Part shown: one piece after another, positions 8,453 through 17,584 of the stretch
How positions within the stretch are numbered: the first letter of the stretch is position 1
Layout of the letters: each line of letters starts with the position of its first letter
Source: Gillisia sp. UBA3175
Lineage (GTDB): Bacteria; Bacteroidota; Bacteroidia; Flavobacteriales; Flavobacteriaceae
Direction: 5' to 3'
Length of the DNA: 45,151 nt
NCBI GenBank assembly: GCA_002364325.1
Contig: DEXV01000007.1
Coordinates: forward strand, 1-45,151
Position numbers and translations under genes: made by a program
Notes under the pieces: generated by a model
Seen by the model: the letters and a program-made list of their open reading frames with translations, nothing else
Databases searched by the model: none
Told to the model about the DNA's origin: nothing

Positions 8453-9406
8453 ATGATTATATCATCAATTCTAATAGTAATTGGGTTTACAGCACTTATT
8501 TTTGGTGCTAATTGGCTGGTGGATGGATCTTCATCCTTAGCTAAAAAAAACAACATCTCCGATTTAGTAATAGGCTTAACCATTGTTGCATTTGGAACCT
8601 CGGCACCAGAATTAGTAGTCAATTCTTTAGCTTCATTTAATGGGTTTTCAGATATAGTTTTAGGAAATGTTATTGGAAGTAATAACTTTAACTTATTTCT
8701 TATTCTTGGAATCGCTGGGTTAATTTATCCAATAACAGTACAATCATCAACAGCCTGGAAGGAAATTCCAATCTCACTAATGACAGCTTTACTTTTATTT
8801 GTTCTGGCAAATAATTTCTTTATCGGTAAGAATCCTGAAATATCAAGGATCGATGGGATAATATTACTAAGCTGTTTTGTCTTCTTTTTATACTATGTGT
8901 TTAAACAATTAAAGTCAGAAAAGATCGAAGTGATTACAGAAACTCATAAATCAAATTTAAAAATTTGGACCTTAATACTCCTTGGACTTATTGGATTAGT
9001 AATTGGCGCAAAATTAGTAGTTGATAATAGTATTGATGTTGCCACTCAATTGGGAATTAGTCAAAAAATAATTGGTTTAACTATTATCGCTGCGGGCACT
9101 TCATTACCTGAATTAGTAACTTCTGTTGTAGCCGCCTTTAAAAAAAATAGTGATATCGCAATTGGAAACGTAATTGGTTCCAACATTTTCAATATTCTTT
9201 TAATCCTTTCCATAAGTGCCTTGATAAATCCAATATCATTCAACCAGAATTTTAATCAAGATATCTTTATATTAATTGGAGGAACAGCTTTTTTAATATT
9301 GGCAATGTTTACTGGCAAAAGAAAAAAACTAGACAGATGGGAAGCATTTTTATTGCTCAGTTTTTATCTAATTTATACTGTTTACTTAGTATCCAAAGAG
9401 ATTTAA
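8453..9406 (+). CDS. calcium/sodium antiporter (CaCA family, YrbG-like)
   Basis: A 317-residue membrane protein with the two inverted alpha repeats of the cation/Ca2+ exchanger superfamily. Repeat one is GLTIVAFGTSAPELVVNS (residues 41-58) followed by GNVIGSNNFN. Repeat two is GLTIIAAGTSLPELVTS (about 208-224) followed by GNVIGSNIFN. The Glu of each GTSxPEL motif binds the ion. About ten hydrophobic helices are present. It exports Ca2+ or a similar cation against Na+ or H+ at the inner membrane. The gene stands alone. Confidence 0.95.
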   Translation: MIISSILIVIGFTALIFGANWLVDGSSSLAKKNNISDLVIGLTIVAFGTSAPELVVNSLASFNGFSDIVLGNVIGSNNFNLFLILGIAGLIYPITVQSSTAWKEIPISLMTALLLFVLANNFFIGKNPEISRIDGIILLSCFVFFLYYVFKQLKSEKIEVITETHKSNLKIWTLILLGLIGLVIGAKLVVDNSIDVATQLGISQKIIGLTIIAAGTSLPELVTSVVAAFKKNSDIAIGNVIGSNIFNILLILSISALINPISFNQNFNQDIFILIGGTAFLILAMFTGKRKKLDRWEAFLLLSFYLIYTVYLVSKEI

Positions 9407-9541
9407 AAACGCACCACCTCACCTAACTAACTTTAGTGCTTAATTATATTTTATAAATCATCTAACACACTAATTATTAGTTCTTAAGACTGCCATAAAA
9501 AATCTATTAAGGGGTTTCTGCCAACGGCCAGAAAAACAGTA

Positions 9542-9569
9542 TTGAGATCTGAATTTTTAGCTATCTTTG
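9542..9569 (+). promoter_or_regulatory. Bacteroidota promoter of the copper module
   Basis: TTG at 9542-9544, a 17-bp spacer, then TATCTTTG at 9562-9569. The predicted transcription start (about 9576) is only a few bases before ATG 9582. This rules out translation from the upstream in-frame TTG at 9567 and suggests a leaderless message. Confidence 0.6.
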
Positions 9570-9581
9570 TGGTCGAATTTT

Positions 9582-9950
9582 ATGAAAAACAAAACGCCCA
9601 TATTCATTCTGTTTTTAATATTATTGGTCTTACAAACCAGTACATTTTTTGCATTTGGAATTTCCACTGAACCAGAAAAACCGGAAAAAACTTCTTGTTC
9701 GAAAGAAGTTAATCATCCCGAAAAGAGATCCTGCTGCGAAAATGATAAAAAAGAAAGTGATGGTTGTGGTGGAGCCTGCGACAATTTATCTTGTCATTGT
9801 CCAGGTACAGTAAATATTCCTGTTATCTTTAATGATTGTGAAATATCGAACACCAAAAAATTTACTCTTTTGGTTAAGGATTGGTCTTATATTAAACACT
9901 TTCCAAAAGCAATCTCTCTTTCCATTTGGCAACCACCAAAAATAAGCTAA
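9582..9950 (+). CDS. small exported cysteine-rich protein of the copper module
   Basis: A 122-residue protein from ATG 9582; the in-frame TTG at 9567 lies inside the promoter box. Residues 1-23 are hydrophobic (signal peptide or anchor, no lipobox Cys). A Lys/Glu-rich linker follows, then a cysteine cluster at about residues 34-66 (CSKEVNHPEKRSCCEN, CGGACDNLSCHCPG) that looks like a metal-binding segment. The C-terminal half has no recognised domain. I know no family name. Its place directly before the HMA-DUF3347 and multicopper oxidase genes suggests periplasmic copper binding or sensing, which is inference. Confidence 0.72.
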   Translation: MKNKTPIFILFLILLVLQTSTFFAFGISTEPEKPEKTSCSKEVNHPEKRSCCENDKKESDGCGGACDNLSCHCPGTVNIPVIFNDCEISNTKKFTLLVKDWSYIKHFPKAISLSIWQPPKIS

Positions 9951-10081
9951 ATGCCTTTTTAGGCGGCGATAGGTCTGTTATTTTAAAACAAACCTTCAGC
10001 TGTATTCATTAGCCTTTACAACAATTTAAAATTAATAAAAATTAAACGAAGTTCACGACCTCGTTTCCAAAAAAAAATATC

Positions 10082-10948
10082 ATGAATAAATCATTAAAAT
10101 ATATAATGATAGCATCTATAGTGCTATCAACGTCAGCGATAATCGCTCAATCAATCAATCAAAAAACAGAAACCGTAAAAATCTATGGAAACTGTGGCAT
10201 GTGCGAAAGCGCAATAGAAGAAGCTGGAAATATGAAAAACCAATCCAATGTAGATTGGGATAAGGATACCAAAATGGCCAAAATTTCATACGATAGCTTA
10301 AAAACTTCAAAAGAAGAAATACTAAAACGTATTGCTCTGGCAGGATATGACAGCGATATTTTTCTAGCACCACAGGACACATATTCAAATTTACCTAGTT
10401 GTTGCCAATATGAAAGAGCAGAAATAGCAATCGTCAAAATGGACGCATCGATTGTGGATAATGAGACCAAAGACCAAACAGCGTACTCAAATAATACGGC
10501 CGAAATGCAAGAGGAAGATCCACTTTCAGCGGTTTACAACAGTTATTTTGCAGTAAAAAATTCATTGGTAGAAACCAATGGTGGAACAGCTTCAGCAAAT
10601 GCCAAGGATCTTTTAACTGCAGTAAATAATGTGAAAATGGATAAGCTTTCGATGGACGTTCATATAGTTTGGATGAAAGTTTTGGAAAACTTGAAAGAAG
10701 ATGCAAAACAGATTGCAGACACAAAAGAGGCAAGTCGTCAAAGAGCCTATTTTAATACACTTTCAAAAAACATATACGAAGTAATAAAAATTTCAAAACA
10801 AGAAACCCCAACATACTACCAATTTTGTCCAATGGCAAATGAGGGAAAAGGTGCAAATTGGTTAAGTAAAGAAGAAACAATTAAAAACCCTTATTACGGT
10901 ACACAAATGTTAAGCTGTGGTAAGACTGTTGAAACTATTCAGGAATAA
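10082..10948 (+). CDS. periplasmic HMA-domain plus DUF3347 protein
   Basis: A 288-residue exported protein with a signal peptide (residues 1-23). Residues 30-95 form a heavy-metal-associated domain whose metal site is C38-G-M-C41 (GNCGMCE), the Cu(I)-binding CxxC of copper chaperones. After a linker, residues 150-285 form a DUF3347 domain (DPLSAVYNSYFAVKNSL at its start, FCPMANEGKGANWLS and a late LSCGKT near its end), found in copper-efflux-associated proteins of Bacteroidota. It lies five bases before the multicopper oxidase gene and is surely co-transcribed with it. Probable role: periplasmic copper carrier or acceptor. Confidence 0.88.
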   Translation: MNKSLKYIMIASIVLSTSAIIAQSINQKTETVKIYGNCGMCESAIEEAGNMKNQSNVDWDKDTKMAKISYDSLKTSKEEILKRIALAGYDSDIFLAPQDTYSNLPSCCQYERAEIAIVKMDASIVDNETKDQTAYSNNTAEMQEEDPLSAVYNSYFAVKNSLVETNGGTASANAKDLLTAVNNVKMDKLSMDVHIVWMKVLENLKEDAKQIADTKEASRQRAYFNTLSKNIYEVIKISKQETPTYYQFCPMANEGKGANWLSKEETIKNPYYGTQMLSCGKTVETIQE

Positions 10949-10953
10949 ATAAA

Positions 10954-13176
10954 ATGAATAAACCCATAAAACACTTGGCAATATTCTGCGGAATATTGTT
11001 TTCTAATATAATAGTTGGTCAAAATATTGTTCGATATGATCTAACAATGACAGACACTATTGTAAATTTTTCTGGGAAAGAGAAACGGGCAATTGCAGTA
11101 AATGGACAAATCCCAATGCCAACATTAACTTTTACAGAAGGTGACATTGCGGAAATTGTAGTACATAATAAGTTAAAGGAAAGTACGTCTTTACATTGGC
11201 ACGGAGTTTTTCTTCCCAACAAAGAAGATGGTGTTCCTTATTTAACTCAAATGCCTATAGAACCCAACGAAACATTTACCTATCGTTTTACTATTATTCA
11301 GAGCGGAACACATTGGTATCATAGTCATAGCGGATTGCAGGAACAGATTGGAATGTATGGCTCCTTTGTTTTATTGAAGAAAAAAGAAGATCCAACTTTT
11401 AGAACAGGAATAGATGATTTACCCGAAGTTCCTATCATTTTGAGCGAATGGACAGATATAAAACCTGAAAATGTGCATCGCATGTTGCATAATGCAAATG
11501 ATTGGTCGGCCATTAAAAAAGGAACAGTTCAAAGTTATTCTGAAGCTATAAAAGCAGGACATTTCAAAACCAAAATTGGCAATGAATGGAAACGTATGTT
11601 AGCAATGGATGTTAGTGATGTGTATTACGACAAGTTTTTAATTAATGGGAAAAATGAAAGCCAACTTCCTCAATTTGAAGCAGGCGAAAAAGTACGTTTA
11701 CGCATATCGAATGCTGGGGCTTCCTCCTATTTCTGGTTGAATTATGCTGGTGGAAAAATGATCGTTGTTGCCAATGACGGAAACGATGTTGAGCCTATAG
11801 AAGTGGATAGGCTAATCATTGGCGTTTCAGAAACTTATGATGTTGTTGTTAGCATTCCTAATGAAAATACTGCTTATGAGTTTTTGGCAACTCCCGAAGA
11901 CCGGACAAAATCTGCTTCTATTTATTTAGGAAAAGGCAAAATTCAGTTAAAAAGTAGAATGCCAAAACTGAAGTATTTTGAAGGAATGAAGATGATGAAC
12001 GAGATGATGAATATGGACGGAAGTATGGACGATATGGGAATGGATATGTCCTATCAACAAATGGATATGAACACAGTGATGTATCCAGAAATTACTGGAA
12101 ATCCTGAAATGAAAATGGACGATAAAATAGACCATTCCAATCATTCAATTAGTGCAAATAAAGACATTGTAACTTTAAATTATGGAATGTTAAAAGCACC
12201 ACAACCAACAACATTACCCAAAGATGCACCAATAAGAGAACTGCATTTTGAACTTACAGGAAACATGAATCGCTATGTATGGAGTATGGACAATAAAGTG
12301 CTTTCTGAAACCGATAAAATCCTGATCAAAAAAGGGGAAAATATAAGAATAACACTTTATAATAATTCTATGATGAGACATCCCATGCACCTTCATGGAC
12401 ATGATTTTAGAGTTTTAAACGGTAAAGACGAATTTGCACCTCTTAAAAACGTATTGGACATTATGCCAATGGAAACCGACACCATAGAGTTTTTAGCAAA
12501 CACCGAAGGCGATTGGTTTTTTCATTGTCATATTTTATACCATATGATGGCCGGAATGAATCGTGTATTTTCTTATGAAAACCAAGCACCAAATCCTTAT
12601 TTACCCAATAAAAAATGGGCTTACAAAAAATTACAAGCAGAAAGCAACCAATTTCATTTTATGGCAGAAAATGACTTTGCAACAAACGGAAATGACGGAA
12701 TGGCTATGTTACAAAATACACGATGGAGTTTTGGAACAGAATGGCGTTTAGGATATCACGAGGAACATGGTTATGAAACTGAAACGCATGTTGGACGGTA
12801 TATTGGAAAAAATCAATGGTTTATGCCTTTTGTTGGCTTTGATTGGCGATACCGAAAACAAAACGGAGAAATTGAAAAGAACCTATTCGGGCAGACCAAC
12901 ACCAAAGACCAAAGAGCAGTTTTTAGTCTAGGGGCAGAATATACGTTACCATTACTCGTAAAATTACAAGGAGAAGTGTACTCCGATGGAAATGTGCGCT
13001 TTCAATTAATGCGAGAGGACATTCCTATTTCGCCAAGATTAAGATGGGCATTTATGGTAAATACCGATGTAGAATATATGACTGGATTTAAGTATATAAT
13101 AACTCGAAATTTAGGAATTTCATCACATTATGATAGTGATATGGGAATTGGAATTGGTGCAACTTTAAATTATTGA
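10954..13176 (+). CDS. multicopper oxidase (CopA-like) fused to a CopB-like outer-membrane barrel
   Basis: A 740-residue exported protein with a signal peptide (1-23). Residues 25-560 form a three-cupredoxin multicopper oxidase with all four copper motifs: HWHG (81-84), HWYHSH (120-125), HPMHLHGH (about 476-483) and HCHILYHMMAGM (about 523-534). A Met-rich insert at about 342-390 (MNEMMNMDGSMDDMGMDM and similar) is typical of cuprous oxidases. Residues 580-740 are a separate part with alternating aromatic strands (WSFGTEWRLGYHEEHGYETE, FMPFVGFDWRY, LGAEYTLPLL) ending in ATLNY, which resembles the barrel of CopB. It would oxidise Cu(I) and tie the enzyme to the outer membrane. It follows the HMA-DUF3347 gene in one operon. 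Confidence 0.88.
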   Translation: MNKPIKHLAIFCGILFSNIIVGQNIVRYDLTMTDTIVNFSGKEKRAIAVNGQIPMPTLTFTEGDIAEIVVHNKLKESTSLHWHGVFLPNKEDGVPYLTQMPIEPNETFTYRFTIIQSGTHWYHSHSGLQEQIGMYGSFVLLKKKEDPTFRTGIDDLPEVPIILSEWTDIKPENVHRMLHNANDWSAIKKGTVQSYSEAIKAGHFKTKIGNEWKRMLAMDVSDVYYDKFLINGKNESQLPQFEAGEKVRLRISNAGASSYFWLNYAGGKMIVVANDGNDVEPIEVDRLIIGVSETYDVVVSIPNENTAYEFLATPEDRTKSASIYLGKGKIQLKSRMPKLKYFEGMKMMNEMMNMDGSMDDMGMDMSYQQMDMNTVMYPEITGNPEMKMDDKIDHSNHSISANKDIVTLNYGMLKAPQPTTLPKDAPIRELHFELTGNMNRYVWSMDNKVLSETDKILIKKGENIRITLYNNSMMRHPMHLHGHDFRVLNGKDEFAPLKNVLDIMPMETDTIEFLANTEGDWFFHCHILYHMMAGMNRVFSYENQAPNPYLPNKKWAYKKLQAESNQFHFMAENDFATNGNDGMAMLQNTRWSFGTEWRLGYHEEHGYETETHVGRYIGKNQWFMPFVGFDWRYRKQNGEIEKNLFGQTNTKDQRAVFSLGAEYTLPLLVKLQGEVYSDGNVRFQLMREDIPISPRLRWAFMVNTDVEYMTGFKYIITRNLGISSHYDSDMGIGIGATLNY

Positions 13177-13235
13177 TCAATTTATTGCAAAGCGGATGAC
13201 CATACAGATTTTAAAGTAGCTATAGCCATGGACCA

Positions 13236-13345
13236 AGATCGCAAAAGAGTGATTTTTACCAATGCTATGATCAAATAAAAGCAGTAAAAATCAGTTAAGG
13301 TTATAAGCTGTCAATTAAGGAAAACTGATATTTTTGGAGACAAAA
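13236..13345 (+). repeat. dispersed degenerate repeat, copy at 13.3 kb
   Basis: Starts AGATCGCAAAAGAGTG (compare AGATCG plus a poly-A run at 17674 on, and ATCGCAAAAG near 2220) and ends GATATTTTTGGAGAC (13327-13341), close to the GATATTTTAGAGAC core at 17785. A short open stretch (about 13189-13279, ending FTNAMIK) overlaps it but is not a recognisable gene. Confidence 0.33.
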
Positions 13346-13447
13346 AAACATACATTTAATCATATAATTCCTAGTGCTAATGGGAAGTGTACTAACTACC
13401 ACAATTTGTATCCAGTATAACCGATGAAGTTCATTAAAACAGAATAA

Positions 13448-14650
13448 ATGTTAAAACCAGAGAAGCACCCAAAAGAAAGAGAAAGATTAAAGGATTTAGA
13501 ATCATATTCTATACTCGATACGCTATCTGAAACTGATTATGATGATATAACTGCAATAGCAGCGGAAATATGTGGTACCGAAATTTCTTTAATTAGCTTG
13601 ATTGATGATAAGCGTCAATGGTTCAAATCTCATCATGGATTAGACGTATCAGAAACACCAAAGGAATATGCGTTTTGTGCTCATGCAATAAATGATCAAG
13701 AAAATGTATTTATCGTTAAGGATGCTAGAAGAGACGAAAGATTTCATGACAATCCATTGGTAACCAGCGATCCTTCATTAAATTTTTATGCTGGCGTCCC
13801 TTTAATCAGCGATAATGGCCTACCTCTAGGGACTTTATGCGTGATGGACCAGAAACCAAAAATATTAAGTGAAAGTCAGGTTAAATCCTTGAAAGCCTTA
13901 GGGCGTCAAGTGATGAATATATTAAATCTCAGAAAAACCAAATTGTCTTTAGAGAAAACCTTAGTAAATTTAGAAGACAAAAATGTAGAATTAGAGCGTT
14001 TTGCATTTATCGCTGCCCATGATCTTAAATCTCCCCTAAACGGTATTAATGGATTATCGCAGATACTTTCAGAAAACTATAGTTTTCAACTTGATAATGA
14101 GGGAAAGGAAATCATCGGTTTAATTACAAAATCTAGCAATAAATTGGGAAAACTTATTGATGGATTACTAGAATACAGCAGAAGCGAGAATGTACTAAAA
14201 GAAAATAAATCCCGGATAGGTCTTAAAAATTTTATAGATGACATTAAGATCCTTTTTATTTATGAGCAGAAGTTGGAGCTTAAATTAAAATCTACTCTTT
14301 CCAACATTCTAATAAATAGAGCTGCTCTGGAGCAAGTTTTAATAAATCTTATTACTAATGCGATAAAATATAATGATAAGGATGATGTAAAAATTGAAAT
14401 TGGAGTCTCAGCGACATCTACCCATTACCAATTTTATGTAAAAGATAATGGATCCGGAATAGCTTTAGAAAATCAGGAAAAGATTTTCGATATTTTTGAA
14501 ATACTTGGAAATGAAGATAGATTTGGGATGAAAGGTAACGGAATTGGGTTAGCAACAGTAAAGAAAGTAATACAAAATAGTGGTGGCACAATTAAAGTAA
14601 TTTCAGAACCCACAAATGGATCCAAATTCATATTTACATTTGAAAAATAA
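13448..14650 (+). CDS. GAF-domain sensor histidine kinase
   Basis: A 400-residue soluble hybrid of a GAF sensor (about residues 20-160, with FYAGVPLISDNGLPLGTLCV at its core) and a histidine kinase. The H-box FAFIAAHDLKSPLNG has the phosphorylated His near residue 191. The ATPase part has the N-box LINLITNAIKYN (about 298-309), G1 VKDNGSGIA and G2 GNGIGLATV. There is no membrane segment or receiver domain, so it senses a cytoplasmic signal. No response regulator gene follows, which makes it an orphan kinase. It sits between the copper and arsenic modules, but no direct link to metals is shown. Confidence 0.92.
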   Translation: MLKPEKHPKERERLKDLESYSILDTLSETDYDDITAIAAEICGTEISLISLIDDKRQWFKSHHGLDVSETPKEYAFCAHAINDQENVFIVKDARRDERFHDNPLVTSDPSLNFYAGVPLISDNGLPLGTLCVMDQKPKILSESQVKSLKALGRQVMNILNLRKTKLSLEKTLVNLEDKNVELERFAFIAAHDLKSPLNGINGLSQILSENYSFQLDNEGKEIIGLITKSSNKLGKLIDGLLEYSRSENVLKENKSRIGLKNFIDDIKILFIYEQKLELKLKSTLSNILINRAALEQVLINLITNAIKYNDKDDVKIEIGVSATSTHYQFYVKDNGSGIALENQEKIFDIFEILGNEDRFGMKGNGIGLATVKKVIQNSGGTIKVISEPTNGSKFIFTFEK

Positions 14651-15000
14651 TGATTGCCAACCTCTCTTATCGTAAATAGAGAGCATTCGAATAAGGATGA
14701 AGATTTAAAAACCAAACATCCAATTCGACATCTGATTGTAGAAAGTTCTCATAACTACAACTTTGCTGAATCACCAATGGAAATATTTCTAATGGTCAAG
14801 AAAGTTTAACAAACATTCCTTATAGGTTTAGGGACGCCTACTCACACCGCCTATTAAGTCAACTAAAACGGTTTTGAGTGATAAAAAACCCGTTACACCA
14901 ACATTCCTTCTTTTATCTCCCTCAATACAAGATACTATTGCAAAAAAATAAGAATTGTTTTTGCTAAGATTTTAAAATACCTATAACAATTTAAATATTA
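14651..15000. other. 350-bp intergenic region without a recognisable gene
   Basis: Nothing convincing was seen on either strand. No response regulator remnant was found for the preceding orphan kinase. The last 60 bp hold AT-rich sequence leading into the arsR control region. Confidence 0.5.
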
Positions 15001-15020
15001 ATCGTAATATTGCAATATAT
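15001..15020. promoter_or_regulatory. candidate ArsR operator
   Basis: A perfect 12-bp palindrome ATATTGCAATAT at 15007-15018, preceded by ATCGTA, lies 15 bp before the arsR ATG. A similar half-site (AATCGCAATAA) lies between arsR and the next gene, near 15378. This is the expected position for autorepression by ArsR. The rule is known for the family; this site is inference. Confidence 0.5.
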
Positions 15021-15033
15021 AAATAAAGGAAAA

Positions 15034-15363
15034 ATGGGATTAGCAAAAACCGAAATGTTTACCGATTTGCAAAACGAAATTGCATTATACGCAAAAGTTT
15101 TTGGACATCCTGCGAGAGTGGCAATCCTACAAAAACTCTTCGCAATAGATGCTTGTTATTGTGGTGATCTTGTTAATGAAATTGGACTCGCTCAACCCAC
15201 CATATCACAACATTTAAAAGAACTAAAACATTTAGGCTTAATTAAAGGAAACGTAGAAGGAACAAGTGTTTGTTATTGTATAAACACCGAGAAATGGACT
15301 AAAATGAAAGAAGTAATGATCCAATTTTTAGATCAAGACATTCCTAAAGCAGATTGTTGCTAA
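15034..15363 (+). CDS. arsR: ArsR-family arsenic-responsive repressor
   Basis: A 109-residue winged-helix repressor. I choose ATG 15034, preceded by an AAAGGA ribosome site, over the in-frame TTG at 15010, which lies inside the operator palindrome. The core reads VFGHPARVAILQKL, then ACYCGDLV with two cysteines around a Tyr where ArsR proteins carry the arsenite-sensing Cys cluster, then the recognition helix AQPTISQHLKEL and the wing GTSVCYCIN. It ends ADCC, a further thiol pair. It should release DNA on binding As(III) and control the four-gene ars operon that follows. Confidence 0.92.
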   Translation: MGLAKTEMFTDLQNEIALYAKVFGHPARVAILQKLFAIDACYCGDLVNEIGLAQPTISQHLKELKHLGLIKGNVEGTSVCYCINTEKWTKMKEVMIQFLDQDIPKADCC

Positions 15364-15401
15364 AAAAATGAATTTAATAATCGCAATAAAAAAAATAAGC
15401 A

Positions 15402-15884
15402 ATGAAATTATCTGAAATAAAAAATAAACTGAACCAATTAGAAACTATTTCCTTTCAATTGCCAAACGGAGAACTGGTGCCAAATCACTTTCACGTTACA
15501 GAAGTTGGAAAAGTAACAAAACACTTTATCGATTGCGGCGGGACTGTTCGCAATGAAGAAATTGCAAACTTTCAACTATGGAACGCAAACGACTACGACC
15601 ACAGATTGCATCCAGAAAAATTATTAGACATTATTGAACTTGCCGAGAAAGTTTTGGGAATACCAAATTTGGAGATTGAAGTGGAATACCAGGGAGATAC
15701 AATTCAAAAATTCGGAATTGATTTTGACGGTAAAAATTTCTTACTAATTATTAAAAAAACTGATTGTTTGGCAAAAGATAAATGCGGTCCCGGTAGCTAT
15801 CGGGATTCAGCAGAAAAAACAAAAATAAAACTAGCGGATTTGAATGAAGAGCCTTGTTGTGCCCCCGATGGCAATTGTTGTTAA
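15402..15884 (+). CDS. DUF6428 family protein of the ars operon
   Basis: A 160-residue cytoplasmic protein between arsR (38 bp upstream) and arsC (18 bp downstream). Landmarks are LPNGELVPNHFHVTEVG near residues 20-36, CGGTVRNEE, and DYDHRLHPEKLL. These match DUF6428, which I know as a steady companion of arsenic genes in Bacteroidota. The C-terminal tail is cysteine-rich (CLAKDKCGPG, then EEPCCAPDGNCC at the very end) and could bind arsenite or shuttle it. No reaction is known. The operon position is clear; the arsenic-binding role is inference. Confidence 0.85.
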   Translation: MKLSEIKNKLNQLETISFQLPNGELVPNHFHVTEVGKVTKHFIDCGGTVRNEEIANFQLWNANDYDHRLHPEKLLDIIELAEKVLGIPNLEIEVEYQGDTIQKFGIDFDGKNFLLIIKKTDCLAKDKCGPGSYRDSAEKTKIKLADLNEEPCCAPDGNCC

Positions 15885-15902
15885 AAAATTACACCTGAAG
15901 AA

Positions 15903-16556
15903 ATGATAATAACACAGTCTCACTTATTTCCCGAAATAGCAAATTTAGTTAAGAGTTTAGATCCCGAAACTATTACAGATGAACGTAAAGCAATTTTACA
16001 AAGCTTAATTGATTTTATTCAATCTAAAGTTTCAAATCAACAAGAAATCCGCATCAACTTTATCTGCACTCACAATTCAAGAAGAAGTCATTTATCACAA
16101 GTTTGGGCGCAGACATTGGCTTTTCATTTCAGTATCAAAAATATATTTTGTTATTCAGGTGGAACAGAATCAACCGCTTTGTATCCAATGGTTGCAGAAA
16201 CATTAAAAAATTCAGGATTTAAGGTAAAAATGCTTTCAGAGGGGAACAATCCTGTTTACAGTATAAAATATGCAGAAAATGAACAACCGATAATTGGATT
16301 TTCAAAAAAATTAGATGATAATTTTAATCCAAAATCGGGATTCGCAGCAGTTATGACTTGCTCACAAGCAGATGGTGGTTGTCCATTTATAGAAGGTGCG
16401 GTAAAACGAATTCCGATAACCTATGAGGATCCAAAAGCATTTGATAATACCCCGAAACAAGTTGAAAAATACAACGAGAGAAGCCTACAAATCGCAACCG
16501 AGTTATTTTACGTATTCTCTCAAATCAATTCCAAAAAATGGCCTCTAAAAGATTAA
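15903..16556 (+). CDS. arsC: arsenate reductase-like low-molecular-weight phosphatase
   Basis: A 217-residue cytoplasmic enzyme of the LMW protein-tyrosine-phosphatase fold, with an N-terminal helical extension of about 45 residues. The P-loop CTHNSRRS (C55-x5-R61-S) starts the catalytic domain. A later CSQADGGCP supplies two cysteines suited to the disulfide relay of thioredoxin-linked arsenate reductases, and YEDPKAFD holds the general-acid Asp. It should reduce As(V) to As(III) for the efflux pump encoded next, whose start codon lies 19 bp inside the end of this gene. Confidence 0.87.
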   Translation: MIITQSHLFPEIANLVKSLDPETITDERKAILQSLIDFIQSKVSNQQEIRINFICTHNSRRSHLSQVWAQTLAFHFSIKNIFCYSGGTESTALYPMVAETLKNSGFKVKMLSEGNNPVYSIKYAENEQPIIGFSKKLDDNFNPKSGFAAVMTCSQADGGCPFIEGAVKRIPITYEDPKAFDNTPKQVEKYNERSLQIATELFYVFSQINSKKWPLKD

Positions 16557-17584
16557 GCTTTCTCGATAGAAATCTAACACTTTGGATTTTTGCTGCTATG
16601 GCTATTGGCATAGGAATTGGGTATTTTATTCCAACTTTGCCCAATATCATAAATGCTTATAATAGCGGAACAACCAATATTCCAATTGCCATAGGTTTAA
16701 TTTTAATGATGTACCCTCCTTTGGCAAAAGTCAATTATGCACTCTTACCAAAAGTTTTCCGCAATACAAAAATCCTTTCCATTTCATTAATTCTCAATTG
16801 GATCATTGGGCCTATTTTAATGTTTGCTTTGGCAATAACCTTTTTACGAGATTACCCGGAATATATGGTTGGACTAATTTTAATTGGTTTGGCGCGTTGT
16901 ATCGCAATGGTTCTGGTTTGGAACGATCTAGCGGAAGGCAGTAGCGAATATGGTGCTGGTTTAGTGGCTTTAAACAGTATTTTTCAAGTTTTTGCATATA
17001 GTTTTTACGCATGGATTTTTATAACCGTACTTCCCCCCTATTTTGGTTTTGAAGGCGCTCTTGTAGCTATTTCTATTGGAACCATTGCAGAAAGTGTTGC
17101 TATTTATTTAGGAATTCCCTTTATAATGGGGTTCTTAAGCCGACTCATCTTGGTTAAACTGAAAGGCGAAGAATGGTACGCTAAAAAATTCATTCCAACT
17201 ATTTCACCAATTACCTTGATCGCACTTTTATTTACGATTATGGTTATGTTCTCATTAAAAGGCGAATTGATTGTAGCAATTCCAATGGATGTTATAATTA
17301 TAGCACTTCCACTACTTATTTATTTTACTTTAATGTTTATGATTGGCTTTTTTATTACCAAAGCGATGGGAGCAGAATATGATAAAACGACAGCTGTGGC
17401 ATTTACAGCAGCGGGAAATAATTTTGAATTGGCGATTGCCGTGGCTATTTCAGTTTTCGGACTAAATTCGGGACAAGCATTTGCAGGAGTAATTGGTCCA
17501 TTAGTTGAAGTTCCAGCATTAATTTTATTGGTTCGGGTGTCTTTTTGGTTACGGAAAAAATATTATAGAAAAGCATATGCTTAA
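16538..17584 (+). CDS. acr3: Acr3-type arsenite efflux transporter
   Basis: A 348-residue inner-membrane protein with about ten helices, of the bile/arsenite/riboflavin transporter superfamily. Key segments are [14 protein letters not shown] (about residues 55-68), the helix [16 protein letters not shown], where C121 is the cysteine conserved and needed in Acr3, and the late [16 protein letters not shown]. It exports As(III). It overlaps arsC by 19 bp, so the two are translationally coupled at the end of the ars operon. Confidence 0.95.
   Translation: MASKRLSFLDRNLTLWIFAAMAIGIGIGYFIPTLPNIINAYNSGTTNIPIAIGLILMMYPPLAKVNYALLPKVFRNTKILSISLILNWIIGPILMFALAITFLRDYPEYMVGLILIGLARCIAMVLVWNDLAEGSSEYGAGLVALNSIFQVFAYSFYAWIFITVLPPYFGFEGALVAISIGTIAESVAIYLGIPFIMGFLSRLILVKLKGEEWYAKKFIPTISPITLIALLFTIMVMFSLKGELIVAIPMDVIIIALPLLIYFTLMFMIGFFITKAMGAEYDKTTAVAFTAAGNNFELAIAVAISVFGLNSGQAFAGVIGPLVEVPALILLVRVSFWLRKKYYRKAYA

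Noticed and set aside
9955..10005. Hairpin GGTCTGTT/AACAAACC after the Cys-rich gene
   Set aside because: One mismatch, a seven-base loop and no T-run. Not a terminator, and no evidence for a riboswitch.
10155..10733. Long minus-strand open frames inside the HMA-DUF3347 gene
   Set aside because: They are antisense shadows of a well-supported gene, with no starts, ribosome sites or family resemblance. The same holds for minus-strand frames inside other genes.
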